Assembly: GCF_025561445.1 (NCBI RefSeq)
Contig: NZ_CP095096.1
Location: 785,822-849,821 of the forward strand
DNA length: 64,000 bases
Direction: 5' to 3'
DNA from: Staphylococcus sp. IVB6181
GTDB taxonomy: Bacteria > Bacillota > Bacilli > Staphylococcales > Staphylococcaceae
This document shows positions 43,931 through 54,114 of the stretch, one piece after another. The notes beneath the pieces were generated by a model that saw only the letters and a list, made by a program, of their open reading frames with translations, did not search any database and had not been told where the DNA came from. How positions within the stretch are numbered: the stretch's first letter is position 1; every line of letters starts with the position of its first letter. The position numbers and the translations under genes are program-made.

Positions 43931-45427
43931 ATGAAGTTGAATCAACAACTGGTACAACGCTTCATTCAGTATGCGATAGAATATGGAGATTTTGAAACAG
44001 AGGACAATTTTTACGTTCAGAATCTTATTTTAGAAATTACTAAAGCAGAAGATTTAGAGACACAGACAGAAGCTGATTTATCAGAGCTTGATACACCGAA
44101 CCAAATTGCGCAATATTGGATCAATCAAATGATTGAACATGGTTTGATCGAAGATGCGGTGTATCAAAAAGAAATCATAGAAACAAAATTGCTTGATTTA
44201 ATTACACCGAAACCTTCTACGATTAATCGAAACTTTAAAGCACTGTATCAAGAAGACTCGCAAAAAGCGACGCAATATTTTTATGATATCTGTGCACGCA
44301 ATCACTATATAAAAGCAGATGCCATTGCACAAAATATTCATTACTATACACCGACACATTATGGTGATTTAGAAATTACGATTAATATGTCGAAACCTGA
44401 AAAAGACGCAAAAGAGATTGCGGCTGCTAAACAAGCGAAACAAACAAGTTATCCGTTATGTGCTTTGTGTATGGAAAATGAAGGTTATGAAGGTTCAGTG
44501 ACACAAGCTGCTCGTCGTAATCACCGTATTATCCGTATTACATTAGACGGTGCGAACTGGGGCTTCCAATTTTCACCTTATGCTTATTTCCCTGAGCATA
44601 GTATTGTCTTATCAGAGCATCATGTACCGATGAAGATTGAACGCCAAACATTTATCAATTTACTCTCATTCGTGCAGCAGTTCCCGCATTACTTTGCTGG
44701 ATCTAATGCGGACTTGCCGATAGTCGGAGGTTCTATTTTATCGCATAATCATTATCAAACAGGACGTCATAGGTTTCCGATGGATAATGCGGAAGAAATC
44801 GATACGTTTACATTAGATAATTATCCGAATGTAAACGCAGCGCTGTTAGACTGGCCGATGAGTGTGATTCGTTTGAAAGGTACAGACCAAGCACAGTTAG
44901 TCGATGCGGCAGAACATATCTTTAATGAATGGAATGCATACAGCGATGAATCAGTCAGTGTGAAAGCATACAGTGAAGACGGTGAACGTCATCATACTGT
45001 GACACCGATTGCGAGATTCCGACAAGCAACAGGGCAGTATGAGCTAGATTTAGTATTGAGAGACAATCAAACATCTGAACAATATCCGGATGGTATCTTC
45101 CACCCGCATCAAGATGTTCAGCATATTAAGAAAGAAAATATCGGCTTAATCGAAGTGATGGGAACAGCGATTTTACCGGCACGTCTCAAACAAGAATTGC
45201 AAGATGTTGCACGCTATGTATTAGGAGACACATCCATAGATTTAGGTGTGCATCAGCAATGGGCTGAGGACTTAAAAGCAGAACATACATTTACAAAAGA
45301 AAAAGCAGAAAGTATTATTCATGATGCGATGGGTCAGAAGTTCAAACGTGTGTTAGAAGATGCCGGCGTCTTTAAACGTACAGAAGAAGGCTTCAAAGCC
45401 TTTCAACGTTTTGTCTCAACATTATAA
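43931..45427 (+). CDS. galT: UDP-glucose-hexose-1-phosphate uridylyltransferase, Firmicutes type
   Basis: A 498-residue enzyme of the long GalT class (GalT family 2 of Firmicutes), which moves UMP between glucose-1-P and galactose-1-P. ALCMENEGYEGSVTQAARRNHRIIRI holds the typical region, and SILSHNHYQTGRHRFPM contains the histidine motif. C-terminal HDAMGQKFKRVLEDAGVFKRTEEGFKAFQRFV is also usual. AGGAGGCT precedes the ATG. It ends the operon; an ISL3 element sits right behind its terminator. Confidence 0.92.
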   Translation: MKLNQQLVQRFIQYAIEYGDFETEDNFYVQNLILEITKAEDLETQTEADLSELDTPNQIAQYWINQMIEHGLIEDAVYQKEIIETKLLDLITPKPSTINRNFKALYQEDSQKATQYFYDICARNHYIKADAIAQNIHYYTPTHYGDLEITINMSKPEKDAKEIAAAKQAKQTSYPLCALCMENEGYEGSVTQAARRNHRIIRITLDGANWGFQFSPYAYFPEHSIVLSEHHVPMKIERQTFINLLSFVQQFPHYFAGSNADLPIVGGSILSHNHYQTGRHRFPMDNAEEIDTFTLDNYPNVNAALLDWPMSVIRLKGTDQAQLVDAAEHIFNEWNAYSDESVSVKAYSEDGERHHTVTPIARFRQATGQYELDLVLRDNQTSEQYPDGIFHPHQDVQHIKKENIGLIEVMGTAILPARLKQELQDVARYVLGDTSIDLGVHQQWAEDLKAEHTFTKEKAESIIHDAMGQKFKRVLEDAGVFKRTEEGFKAFQRFVSTL

Positions 45428-45434
45428 AGTGCTT

Positions 45435-45462
45435 AAGACCAACCTTTGCGTTGGTCTTTTTT
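45435..45462 (+). terminator. Terminator of the gal operon
   Basis: AAGACCAAC (45435-45443) pairs with GTTGGTCTT (45450-45458), then Ts up to 45462, where the ISL3 element begins. Confidence 0.88.
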
Positions 45463-47044
45463 GGCTCTATGTCAAATTCGGTTGATGTATAAAATTTGAA
45501 ATCAAATATTATAGTTACCATAAACTATGTCGCTCAGCTAGTATTGCTTTAATTCCTATGGAATTTAGTATTACTAACTGAGCATTTTTTATTTTAAGCT
45601 GCTTTAGGCAATGGGGTATGGAAGCGATGTTTTTTCTTAGCTAATAGCTTGAATTTGATTAGAATTCTATTTCTGAAGTTATAGAAATTTCTGTATCCAT
45701 AAGCGATTCTTTTTAGTACTTTAATGTTGTTATTTATAGCTTCTATAGGGCCGTTTGAGCGACCAGGATGATTTAATGCATTCATAATTTCTGGTAAAAA
45801 ATTTCTAAAGCTTTTAAGTACTCTTTTAAGTCCGCCATCAGTATTTCTATCCTTAAGGTATTTAAGAATTTGATGAGTTAATTTATGATTTTCATTGGTC
45901 TTTATTGATGTACGAAGCGCATTTACTTTGTCATAGACATCCTTTAACTCTGGGCTTTCACCCAAAATAAAATTTATCATTGATTTTTCTGATTCTAATC
46001 CAGGGAAAAGCTTGTTATCTTTATAAAGCGTACTATTCAAGGATTCGGAAGGTTTAAGAATAAGCTTCCAATAATGTTTAAGTTTTCTATAGTATTTGCC
46101 ATCCTTATGTCTTTTTTCATTCATTATCCTGATACGAACTCTATTGAGTTCTCTATTTAATGCTTGAACAAGGTGAAATCGATCTAAAATGATTTTCGCA
46201 TTTGGAAATAACTGCTTAAATAAAGAAATATATGGGCTGTACATATCGGTTGTAACTGTTTCAACTCTTTTTCTTACTTCTCTATCAAACCGGATAAAAT
46301 AAGCAAATAATGCACGCTTTCTACGATCAGGTAAAATATCTACGATTTGATGCGTATCACCATCACAAAATATAAAACTCATTTTACCTACTACATTTTT
46401 AACACTTTTGAATTCATCCACCATGATATGTTTGGGCAGTTCATTAAATGGACCTAACTTAACACTATTTGCAGTTTTATTAATATAACGTATTACAGAA
46501 GCAGAACTAACATTGTTATCGTAAGCAATGCCTTTGCAAGATCTATTCTCATGGCTTTGATACAGAATATGCAGTGCTAATTTATTACAGAAATTATGAT
46601 GCTTTTTCACAAAATTCGTCTTTGCTACAAATGATGAATGGCATGAACGACAAAAGAACCTTTGTTTTTTTAAGCTCTAAATAACTGGGACTACCTTGAA
46701 TCTTCATAAGCTTTATCATCGTTTTTCTTTTACCATTCTTTACTATTCTATGGTTTTCATTTACTGCTCCGCAGTTTTCACAACAATCTGGTGTGTATGT
46801 CAAAGTGCCTTTAAATAGTAGAGTTCTTACCAAGTTAAAGTAAACTTCCTGAACATCATCAGAAAAAGTAATATTTTTCCCTTTATAATCAAGTGTTTTT
46901 GCTATACAATGTGTCATAAGCGCAATTCCTCTCTTTATTTGTGTTGGTAACTTAAATATTAGGGGGTTGCGCCCTTTTTATGCAAAAAATTCGATTGAGA
47001 AATAACCGCTAGGTTATCTCATCAACCGAATTTATTATAGAGCC
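45463..47044 (-). mobile_element. ISL3-family insertion sequence (first copy, decayed)
   Basis: A 1582-bp element with 25-bp terminal inverted repeats: 45463-45487 beginning GGCTCTAT and ending TTCGGTTGATG, and the complement of 47020-47044 (three mismatches). It carries one transposase gene on the minus strand, broken by a frameshift. Flanking octamers (TCTTTTTT left, TGCTTTTT right) are similar but not an exact 8-bp duplication. It directly abuts the T-tract of the galT terminator. Confidence 0.88.
45594..46917 (-). pseudogene. ISL3-family transposase, frameshifted
   Basis: Two overlapping frames make up one transposase of about 440 residues. The N-terminal part (46594-46917) has the zinc-finger pair CCENCG. 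The C-terminal part (45594-46610) has the DDE domain with MVDEFKSVK, TTDMYSPYISLFKQLFP, ILDRFHLVQALNRELN and the end GPIEAINNNIKVLKRIAYGYRNFYNFRNRI. Removing one A from the A7 run (T7 at 46665-46671) restores KKQRFFCRSCHSSFV, the second half of the zinc finger, so a +1 insertion inactivated the gene. Programmed shifting is not the usual mode in this family. Confidence 0.85.
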
Positions 47045-47123
47045 TGCTTTTTTTATAGGCAAATGTTGAAATAATAAAATGTATTGAGAACAAATTCAAA
47101 CTGGAATTTATGAAATTTAAGCG

Positions 47124-47129
47124 TATAAT
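47124..47129 (+). promoter_or_regulatory. Putative -10 box of modA
   Basis: TATAAT lies 35 bp before the modA start, with a weak -35 (CTGGAA, 47101-47106) 17 bp upstream. Confidence 0.45.
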
Positions 47130-47163
47130 CGAAAGTGTATCTATCTTTTAGGAGGACCTGGTA

Positions 47164-47925
47164 ATGAAATTGAAATCTATCGCAGCCATGCTGTTCATTA
47201 TCGGCTTGGTGCTGGCAGGATGCTCGAATCAAAAGCAATCCGACAGCAAATCAAAAGAACAGACACTGCATGTGGCTGCGGCTGCAAGTTTAACAGATGT
47301 AACGAAAGATTTGGAGCAAGCCTTTAAGAAGCAGCATCCAGATGCAAAGGTTACATTTAATTACGGCGGTTCAGGTGCTTTAAGACAGCAAATTGAAAAA
47401 GGGGCACCTGTAGATGTCTTGATGTCCGCAAATAAAAAAGATGTGCAAGCATTAAAGGATAAAAAACAAGCTGATCATGTTTATGATTATGCCAAAAATA
47501 ATTTGGTATTGATTGGTGAAAAAGGCACCAAAGCAAAATCAGTCAAAGACTTGAAGCCTGGTGATAAATTAGCCATCGGCGAAGTGAAATCAGTACCTGC
47601 TGGCAAGTACGCAGAAAGTTATTTAAAAGCAAACGGCCTATATAACGGGGTACAAGATCAACTGGTCTTTGCGAAAGATGTGCGTCAAGTCTTGAATTAT
47701 GTAGCAAAAGGCAATGCACAGCTCGGCTTTGTGTATCAAACGGATTTATATCAAAATAAAACCAAAAGTGATAAAGTGAAAGCAATTCAGCAAGTACAAT
47801 TAAAAGAACCGATTGTATACGAAGCAGGGACAACATCTGATAACCAACTCGGCAAAGCATGGATTGAGTTTCTGAAATCAGATGAAGCTAAAAAGATTTT
47901 GAGAGCATATCATTTTGAAGCGTAG
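47164..47925 (+). CDS. modA: Molybdate-binding lipoprotein ModA
   Basis: A 253-residue lipoprotein; signal peptide with lipobox LAGC (C20). Family motifs: LHVAAAASLTDVTKDLEQAFK, VTFNYGGSGALRQQIEKGAPVDVLMSAN and GNAQLGFVYQTDLYQ. It captures molybdate (or tungstate) outside the membrane for ModBC. AGGAGG precedes the ATG. First gene of modABC, which feeds the cofactor genes directly downstream. Confidence 0.93.
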   Translation: MKLKSIAAMLFIIGLVLAGCSNQKQSDSKSKEQTLHVAAAASLTDVTKDLEQAFKKQHPDAKVTFNYGGSGALRQQIEKGAPVDVLMSANKKDVQALKDKKQADHVYDYAKNNLVLIGEKGTKAKSVKDLKPGDKLAIGEVKSVPAGKYAESYLKANGLYNGVQDQLVFAKDVRQVLNYVAKGNAQLGFVYQTDLYQNKTKSDKVKAIQQVQLKEPIVYEAGTTSDNQLGKAWIEFLKSDEAKKILRAYHFEA

Positions 47926-47936
47926 GAGGAGTACAT

Positions 47937-48608
47937 ATGCCTGATTTAACGCCATTTTGGATATCGATTGAAGTGGCGGTGATCAGCACGATCATTGTGA
48001 CACTGCTTGGCATTTTAGCAGCCAGACTGTTATATCATCGTCGCGGCCGCATCGTAACGCTTCTAGAAAGTATTATTATTCTGCCGATTGTTTTACCGCC
48101 GACGGTGATGGGGTTCTTACTACTGATTATCTTCTCTCCGAGAAGTCCGGTTGGAGCATTTATGACGAACGTCTTGCATCTGCCGGTCGTCTTTTCAATC
48201 ACAGGTGCAATCATAGCGTCAGTTGTCGTCAGTTTTCCGCTCATGTATCAGCACACCATCCAAGGTTTCAGAGGCATCAATCATAAAATGCTCAACACAG
48301 CGAGAACGATGGGCGCAAGTGAAAATAAAATCTTCTATAGATTGATATTGCCGCTGTCAAAACGTGCCATACTTTCTGGTGTAATGATGGCGTTTGCCCG
48401 TGCAATCGGTGAATTCGGTGCAACATTGATGGTCGCTGGTTATATTCCGAATAAAACCAACACCTTGCCGCTTGAAATTTATTTCTTAGTCGAACAAGGC
48501 AAAGAGAACCAAGCATGGTTATGGGTACTCGTCTTGGTAGCCTTTGCGGTAACAGTCATAGGTACTATCAATATGATTAATCGAGATCGCTATTTGGAGG
48601 TGGATTAA
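47937..48608 (+). CDS. modB: Molybdate ABC transporter permease ModB
   Basis: A 223-residue membrane protein with about five or six helices. It has the ABC-interacting EAA loop TARTMGASENKIFYRLILPLSKRAILSG, then ARAIGEFGATLMVAG, which is diagnostic for ModB/CysTW-type permeases. GGAGGA precedes the ATG, 12 bp after modA. The stop is separated from modC by one base. Confidence 0.92.
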   Translation: MPDLTPFWISIEVAVISTIIVTLLGILAARLLYHRRGRIVTLLESIIILPIVLPPTVMGFLLLIIFSPRSPVGAFMTNVLHLPVVFSITGAIIASVVVSFPLMYQHTIQGFRGINHKMLNTARTMGASENKIFYRLILPLSKRAILSGVMMAFARAIGEFGATLMVAGYIPNKTNTLPLEIYFLVEQGKENQAWLWVLVLVAFAVTVIGTINMINRDRYLEVD

Positions 48609-48609
48609 G

Positions 48610-49230
48610 ATGCTTGCCATCCAAATTGAACATGAGTTGAAAGGCGAAAAGCTGAAATTAGCTATTGAAGATGAAGTGCCTAAAATTTATGCAATACGCG
48701 GGCCTTCCGGCATCGGCAAAACGACCATCTTAAATATGATTGCAGGTTTGCGCGAAGCTGACACAGCCTTTATTAAAGTCAATGACCATGTTTTAACCGA
48801 TACGAAACAAGGGATTCAAGTTAAAATCCAAGAGCGTCAATTAGGATATTTATTTCAAGATTATCAGCTCTTTCCGAATATGACGGTGTATCAAAATATT
48901 ACGTTTATGGCACAACCGTCTGAACATATAAAGACACTGATGCATCAACTGAATATCAGTCATCTGACCAAACAATATCCAGCAAGATTATCAGGCGGGG
49001 AAGCACAACGGGTTGCTTTAGCGAGAGCATTAAGTACACGTCCGGATTTATTGATGCTGGATGAACCGTTCTCTAGTTTAGATGATGCGACGAAAGATGA
49101 AAGCATGCGTCTGGTGCATCAATTATTTGAACAATGGCAGATTCCGATTATTTTTGTGACACATTCTCATTATGAAGCGCAGCAATTGGCTGATGAAATC
49201 ATTACGATCGGCCACTTGAAAACAACATAG
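48610..49230 (+). CDS. modC: Molybdate ABC transporter ATPase ModC (short form)
   Basis: A 206-residue ATPase: Walker A GPSGIGKTT (31-39), Q-loop YLFQDYQLFPNM, signature RLSGGEAQRVALARAL, Walker B LLMLDEPFSSLD and H-switch FVTHSHYEA. It lacks the C-terminal molybdate-binding (MOP/TOBE) domain of E. coli ModC, so feedback by bound molybdate is not expected. It follows modB by one base (ATTAAG-ATG). Terminator downstream. Confidence 0.9.
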   Translation: MLAIQIEHELKGEKLKLAIEDEVPKIYAIRGPSGIGKTTILNMIAGLREADTAFIKVNDHVLTDTKQGIQVKIQERQLGYLFQDYQLFPNMTVYQNITFMAQPSEHIKTLMHQLNISHLTKQYPARLSGGEAQRVALARALSTRPDLLMLDEPFSSLDDATKDESMRLVHQLFEQWQIPIIFVTHSHYEAQQLADEIITIGHLKTT

Positions 49231-49238
49231 TTGCATGA

Positions 49239-49280
49239 CAACCCGGTTTGGCAAGAAGTATGCGAAATCGGGTTGTATTT
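49239..49280 (+). terminator. Terminator of modABC
   Basis: CAACCCGGTTT (49239-49249) pairs with AAATCGGGTTG (49265-49275), then TATTTTT. Confidence 0.85.
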
Positions 49281-49362
49281 TTGATAAATAATTGGAACAA
49301 TTGTATCGTACAGCATTTCATCTTATAATAAAGACAATGCACTTTTAGGAAGGGATAGAAAG

Positions 49363-50364
49363 ATGGCAGAACGTTATTCCAGACAAATATTATTTAAGAA
49401 TATCGGAGCAGAGGGACAACAGAAAATCGCGCAAAAGCATGTCCTGATTATCGGTATGGGTGCATTAGGAACACATATCGCTGACGGATTAGTCAGAGCA
49501 GGCATTCGTCAGTTGACGATAGTGGATAGAGATTACATCGAATTCAGTAATCTGCAAAGACAAATGCTGTATACAGAAAAGGATGCGATCGATGCGATGC
49601 CGAAAGTGATTGCGGCTAAAGAAAAGCTGCAAGCTATTCGCAGCGATGTAGTGATTGATGCGCATATTGCACAAGTAAATCCTCAGTTTCTCGAGGATTA
49701 CGGACAGTCTGCAGATTTAATATTAGATGCGACAGACAATTTTGATACGCGTTTATTAGTCAATGACTTTGCGTACAAATACGAGATACCTTGGATATAT
49801 GGCGGTGTGGTACAAAGTACATACATTGAAGCTGCTTTTATTCCGGGACAGACACCGTGTTTCAACTGTTTGATGCCGCAGCTGCCGGTAATTAATATGA
49901 CTTGTGATACAGTAGGGGTAATTCAGCCGGCGGTGACGATGACGACAAGTCTTCAAATCCGAGATGCGTTGAAAATTCTAACAGAAACACCTTTTACGCC
50001 TAAGTTGACTTACGGCGATATTTGGGAAGGTACGCATTATACGTTCGGTTTCAGCCGAATGTTCAATCCAGAATGCCATACGTGCGGCAAAGCACCGACT
50101 TATCCGCATTTAAATCATACAGATTTGCAGTTTGCGACATTATGCGGCAGAGATACAGTGCAGTACAACAATGAAGATATTACCCAGGAAATGCTCAGAG
50201 CATATTTAGATACGCATCATATTCAATATCATGCGAATCCTTATATGATCCGTTTTGAATTCAACAATCATCGTATTGTGAGCTTCTCAGGCGGACGGAT
50301 GCTGATTCACGGCATGACACGACCTGAAGAAGCTATCAAGCTTATGAATCAATTATTAGGATAA
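49363..50364 (+). CDS. moeB: Molybdopterin-synthase adenylyltransferase MoeB (ThiF family)
   Basis: A 333-residue E1-like enzyme that adenylates the C-terminal glycine of MoaD. It has RYSRQILFKNIGAEGQQKI, the nucleotide loop VLIIGMGALGTHIADGLVRAG, and two zinc CxxC motifs, CFNC (in TPCFNCLMP) and CHTC (in NPECHTCGKAP). An extra C-terminal region of about 80 residues follows the second CxxC, shorter than a rhodanese domain. AGGAAGGG precedes the ATG. It starts the cofactor part of the cluster, with moaB 26 bp later. Confidence 0.9.
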   Translation: MAERYSRQILFKNIGAEGQQKIAQKHVLIIGMGALGTHIADGLVRAGIRQLTIVDRDYIEFSNLQRQMLYTEKDAIDAMPKVIAAKEKLQAIRSDVVIDAHIAQVNPQFLEDYGQSADLILDATDNFDTRLLVNDFAYKYEIPWIYGGVVQSTYIEAAFIPGQTPCFNCLMPQLPVINMTCDTVGVIQPAVTMTTSLQIRDALKILTETPFTPKLTYGDIWEGTHYTFGFSRMFNPECHTCGKAPTYPHLNHTDLQFATLCGRDTVQYNNEDITQEMLRAYLDTHHIQYHANPYMIRFEFNNHRIVSFSGGRMLIHGMTRPEEAIKLMNQLLG

Positions 50365-50390
50365 ATCTTTGAAATTGGAGGCCGATTTGA

Positions 50391-50900
50391 ATGAAGAATG
50401 AACATGTTAATGTCAAATTAGATAGAACGATTAATGCGGCGGTATTAACCGTGTCTGATACAAGAACAAAAGAAACAGATAAAGGCGGCAAGCTGGCTAA
50501 AGAATTATTATCTGAACTTAATGTGGAAATTACAGATGAGCATTACACAATTGTCAAAGATGACAAACAAGCGATTACTGAACAAGTTCAGCTGTGGTTG
50601 AATGACGGTGTAGATGTCATAATTACAACAGGCGGTACAGGTATTGCACAACGTGATGTGACAATCGAAGCAGTTACACCATTACTGACAAAAGAAATTG
50701 AAGGTTTCGGAGAATTGTTCAGATATTTAAGCTACGCAGAAGATGTCGGAACACGTGCGTTATTATCACGCGCTGTCGGCGGTACAGTGGGCGAACAATT
50801 GATCTTCTCATTACCAGGTTCTTCAGGTGCCGTGAAACTTGCATTGGAAAAACTGATTAAACCAGAATTGAACCATTTAATTCATGAATTAACAAAATAA
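50391..50900 (+). CDS. moaB: Molybdenum cofactor biosynthesis protein MoaB
   Basis: A 169-residue MogA/MoaB-type enzyme thought to adenylate molybdopterin. It has [43 protein letters not shown] and [35 protein letters not shown] precedes the ATG. It ends at a hairpin (50911-50949); the next gene, moaC, is convergent. Confidence 0.92.
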   Translation: MKNEHVNVKLDRTINAAVLTVSDTRTKETDKGGKLAKELLSELNVEITDEHYTIVKDDKQAITEQVQLWLNDGVDVIITTGGTGIAQRDVTIEAVTPLLTKEIEGFGELFRYLSYAEDVGTRALLSRAVGGTVGEQLIFSLPGSSGAVKLALEKLIKPELNHLIHELTK

Positions 50901-50910
50901 AGGCAAGATT

Positions 50911-50949
50911 AAGCGGTTAGTTTTTACTTTGGTAGAAGTCTAACCGCTT
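50911..50949 (+). terminator. Hairpin after moaB
   Basis: AAGCGGTTAG (50911-50920) pairs with CTAACCGCTT (50940-50949). The T-tract is short, so it is a modest terminator. A second small hairpin AGCCTAT/ATAGGCT lies at 50974-50992. Confidence 0.65.
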
Positions 50950-51018
50950 CTTAGCATCATTTTTCATCCATCCAGCCTATTTCATATAGGCTTTAGGCAT
51001 TATATAATAGGCATAACA

Positions 51019-51080
51019 TGAAAAAAGCGAAATGACTTCAAAGCAATCGTAGCTATACAATCGCTATGCATCATTTCGCG
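51019..51080 (-). terminator. Terminator of moaC
   Basis: GCGAAATGA and TCATTTCGC (about 51027-51035 and 51071-51079) enclose further CAATCG-containing arms. On the minus strand the stem is followed by T6. Confidence 0.78.
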
Positions 51081-51138
51081 TTATTGTGCTGTTTTATTGT
51101 TTTACTCAAAAAACGGGTATTGCATTAAAATAAGCAGA

Positions 51139-51624
51139 TTACTCAGAGGCTCTCTGGTAATCGCCGGATTTGCCTCCGGATTTTGAGATAAGGTAAGTTT
51201 CACCGATGACCATGCCTTTATCGAGTGCTTTGGTCATATCGTAAACGGTCAAAGCTGTTGCTGAAGCAGCTGTGAGAGCTTCCATTTCTACGCCGGTCTT
51301 GCCTGAAGTAGAGACGGTTGCTTCAATATTAAGTGTATAAGACGATGTTGTATCCCACTCGAATGCAATATCGATACCTGTCAGTGAGAGCGGATGACAC
51401 ATAGGAATAATCGTAGAGGTATTTTTAGCTGCCATGATTCCCGCGATTTGGGCAGTATTCAGCACATTACCTTTCTTATTTGTATGTTCGATAATTTGTT
51501 TGTAAATTGCTTCGTTAACTGTAATGCTGGAATGTGCAACTGCAGTACGTTTCGTAATCGATTTATCTGAAACGTCGACCATTTTCGCATTCCCTTGTGC
51601 ATTAATATGAGTAAATTCAGACAT
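51139..51624 (-). CDS. moaC: Cyclic pyranopterin monophosphate synthase MoaC
   Basis: A 161-residue enzyme that turns the MoaA product into cyclic pyranopterin monophosphate. [30 protein letters not shown] is the normal N-terminus, with [22 protein letters not shown] (active-site region) and [28 protein letters not shown] after. The frame continues upstream over the moeA start to 51771, but ATG 51624 has GAGGAGGAAT at good spacing. It is divergent from moeA and opposite to all other Moco genes here, with only 63 bp between the two starts. Confidence 0.93.
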   Translation of the reverse strand: MSEFTHINAQGNAKMVDVSDKSITKRTAVAHSSITVNEAIYKQIIEHTNKKGNVLNTAQIAGIMAAKNTSTIIPMCHPLSLTGIDIAFEWDTTSSYTLNIEATVSTSGKTGVEMEALTAASATALTVYDMTKALDKGMVIGETYLISKSGGKSGDYQRASE

Positions 51625-51687
51625 GTTATTCCTCCTCGCTAAGACATTATAGCATGAAATAAATTGAATGATAGGAGTAGATAGTAT

Positions 51688-52947
51688 ATGCCAGTTGAAA
51701 AGAGAAATCCGATTGCGGTGAAAGAAGCCATTAAACGTGTGGTAGAACAAGATATTCGCATGCGAGGTCAAAACGTACCTTTAAATGACAGTTTAGGTTA
51801 TATTCTTTCAGAAGATATTGTAGCAACATATGAAATTCCGCGCTTTGATAAATCGCCTTTCGATGGTTTTGCGCTGCGCAGTGAAGATACACAAGGGGCA
51901 AGCGGCGACAATCGTATCGAATTCGAAGTGATTGATCACATCGGCGCAGGCAGTGTTTCCGATAAAACAGTAGGTCCGAATCAAGCAGTGCGCATCATGA
52001 CAGGTGCAGAAATGCCTGCAGGTGCAGACGCTGTAGTTATGCTGGAACAAACGCGAGAAGGCGAGCATTCATTTACTATCCGCAAGCCATTCGAACCGAA
52101 TGAAAACGTATCGTTAAAAGGTGAAGAAACAGAAGTCGGAGATGTCGTATTGAAACAAGGTCAGCGTATCAATGCCGGTGCAATTGCGGTACTTGCGACA
52201 TTCGGCTATACAGAAGTACCGGTCAAAAGATTGCCTTCTGCTGCGATTATCGCAACAGGCAGCGAACTCTTAGATGTCGATGATGAATTAGAACCAGGCA
52301 AAATCCGTAATTCCAACGGACCGATGATTCAAGGATTATTGAAACAGTTCGGTTTAACAGGGGAAGTTTATAAAATTCAAGAAGATGACTTTGAAAGCAG
52401 CTTGGCTGTTGTAAAAGAAGCTTTATCAACACATGATATGGTCATTACTACAGGCGGCGTATCTGTCGGGGACTTTGATTATCTGCCATCTATCTATAAA
52501 GAATTAGGTGCTGAAGTATTATTCAATAAAGTGCAAATGCGTCCAGGCAGTGTAACGACTGTTGCGGTCGCAGACGGCCATTATTTATTCGGCCTATCAG
52601 GCAATCCATCTGCTTGCTACACAGGTTTCGAGTTGTTTGTGAAACCGGCAGTATTGAATATGATGGGCGCAAATGAGAGATTCCCGCAAGTCGTTAAAGC
52701 AACTTTAATGGAAGACTTCAAGAAAGCTAATCCATTTACACGTTTCATTCGTGCTAAAGCAACATTAAACGGTATGCAAGCAACGGTAGTACCTTCAGGC
52801 TTTAACAAATCAGGTGCCGTTGTAGCAATTGCCCACAGCAATGCGATGATTATGCTGCCGAGCGGAACTCGCGGCTTTGAAAAAGGTCATACTGTAGATG
52901 TTATCTTAACTGAAACAGATACATTCGAAGAGGAACTGTCATTATGA
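51688..52947 (+). CDS. moeA: Molybdopterin molybdenumtransferase MoeA
   Basis: A 419-residue enzyme that inserts molybdate into adenylated molybdopterin. Characteristic: [89 protein letters not shown] and [28 protein letters not shown] precedes the ATG. The stop overlaps mobB by 4 bp (ATGA). Confidence 0.94.
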   Translation: MPVEKRNPIAVKEAIKRVVEQDIRMRGQNVPLNDSLGYILSEDIVATYEIPRFDKSPFDGFALRSEDTQGASGDNRIEFEVIDHIGAGSVSDKTVGPNQAVRIMTGAEMPAGADAVVMLEQTREGEHSFTIRKPFEPNENVSLKGEETEVGDVVLKQGQRINAGAIAVLATFGYTEVPVKRLPSAAIIATGSELLDVDDELEPGKIRNSNGPMIQGLLKQFGLTGEVYKIQEDDFESSLAVVKEALSTHDMVITTGGVSVGDFDYLPSIYKELGAEVLFNKVQMRPGSVTTVAVADGHYLFGLSGNPSACYTGFELFVKPAVLNMMGANERFPQVVKATLMEDFKKANPFTRFIRAKATLNGMQATVVPSGFNKSGAVVAIAHSNAMIMLPSGTRGFEKGHTVDVILTETDTFEEELSL

Positions 52948-53426
52948 TTTTACAGATTGTGGGATATAAAGATTCCGGCAAAACCACAGTGATGCAAGCA
53001 CTGGTTGGATTTTTAAAAGCACAGGGCTATCGTGTGGTCACGGTTAAGCATCATGGGCATGGTGCTGAAGATATTGCACTGCCTGATGCTGAAGTCGATC
53101 ATATGAAACATTTTAATGCAGGTGCTGACCAAAGTATTGTGCAAGGACATCAATTGCGCGAAACGTTAACACGTACTGCCGAATCTGATTTATCCCGCAT
53201 CATTGCCAAAGCTGTAACGATTGACTATGACATTGTGCTGGTTGAAGGGTTCAAACAAGCAGACTACGATAAAATCATTATTTATAAAAACTCTGAGGAA
53301 TACTCTTCTTTATCAGCGCTGAGTCATGTACAATATAAGTTACCGTTTCAAAATACTTCAGATTTAAGCCATTTAAAAGAATGGCTGATATCTTTTATCG
53401 ATAGAAAAAAGGATGAGTCAAAATGA
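52944..53426 (+). CDS. mobB: Molybdopterin-guanine dinucleotide biosynthesis protein MobB
   Basis: A 160-residue P-loop GTPase that assists guanylation of the cofactor. Walker A VGYKDSGKTTVMQAL (about residues 6-20), TVKHHGHG and VLVEGFKQADYDKIIIYK are typical. Start and stop each overlap neighbours by 4 bp (moeA and moaE), indicating coupled translation. Confidence 0.91.
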   Translation: MILQIVGYKDSGKTTVMQALVGFLKAQGYRVVTVKHHGHGAEDIALPDAEVDHMKHFNAGADQSIVQGHQLRETLTRTAESDLSRIIAKAVTIDYDIVLVEGFKQADYDKIIIYKNSEEYSSLSALSHVQYKLPFQNTSDLSHLKEWLISFIDRKKDESK

Positions 53427-53878
53427 AACAATTCGAAGTTGTCACTGATCCGATTCAAACAGAACAATACCGCGACTTCACCTTGACACCGCACCAAGGG
53501 GCAGTTGTAGTATTTACAGGACATGTGCGCGAATGGACAAAAGGGATTCGTACAGAACACCTTGAATATGAAGCTTACATCCCGATGGCAGAGAAGAAAT
53601 TAGCTCAAATCGGCGATGAAATCAACGAACAATGGCCGGGTACGATTGTCAGTATCGTACACCGTATCGGACCGCTTCATATTTCTGATATTGCAGTCTT
53701 GATTGCAGTATCTTCACCGCATCGAAAAGATGCTTATGCGGCCAATGAATATGCGATTGACCGCATCAAAGAGGTCGTACCAATTTGGAAAAAAGAAATT
53801 TGGGAAGATGGCGCAGAATGGATCGGCCATCAACGCGGTTATCATGATGATGCAATTGAAAGGGGGCAAACAGAATGA
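53423..53878 (+). CDS. moaE: Molybdopterin synthase large subunit MoaE
   Basis: A 151-residue catalytic subunit. HQGAVVVFTGHVREWTKG, LEYEAYIPMAEKKL, VHRIGPLHISDIAVLIAVSSPHRKDAYAANEYAIDRIKEVVPIWKKEIWEDGAEW holds the conserved lysines, including the one that contacts the MoaD C-terminus. 4-bp overlaps at both ends. Confidence 0.93.
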   Translation: MKQFEVVTDPIQTEQYRDFTLTPHQGAVVVFTGHVREWTKGIRTEHLEYEAYIPMAEKKLAQIGDEINEQWPGTIVSIVHRIGPLHISDIAVLIAVSSPHRKDAYAANEYAIDRIKEVVPIWKKEIWEDGAEWIGHQRGYHDDAIERGQTE

Positions 53879-54108
53879 AAGTCCTTTATTTTGCGGAAAT
53901 CAAAGAAATTTTGCAAAAAGACAATGATCAATTTCAAATCAACGATGAAATGACAGTGGAAGCATTCAAAGACTATTTATTTGATAAGTATCCTGAAATC
54001 AACGGGAAACAATTTCAAGTTGCACTGAATGAAGAATTTGTGCCGAATCACGAAACGATTCAGCCTTCAGATGTGGTTGCTTTGATTCCACCGGTAAGCG
54101 GAGGTTAA
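53875..54108 (+). CDS. moaD: Molybdopterin synthase small subunit MoaD
   Basis: A 77-residue ubiquitin-fold sulfur carrier ending in the required Gly-Gly (PPVSGG). MKVLYFAEIKEILQKD is the first strand/helix and VALIPPVSGG the end. MoeB activates the terminal glycine and a thiocarboxylate forms. GGGGGCA precedes the ATG inside the moaE end. Confidence 0.93.
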   Translation: MKVLYFAEIKEILQKDNDQFQINDEMTVEAFKDYLFDKYPEINGKQFQVALNEEFVPNHETIQPSDVVALIPPVSGG

Positions 54109-54114
54109 CAGAAA

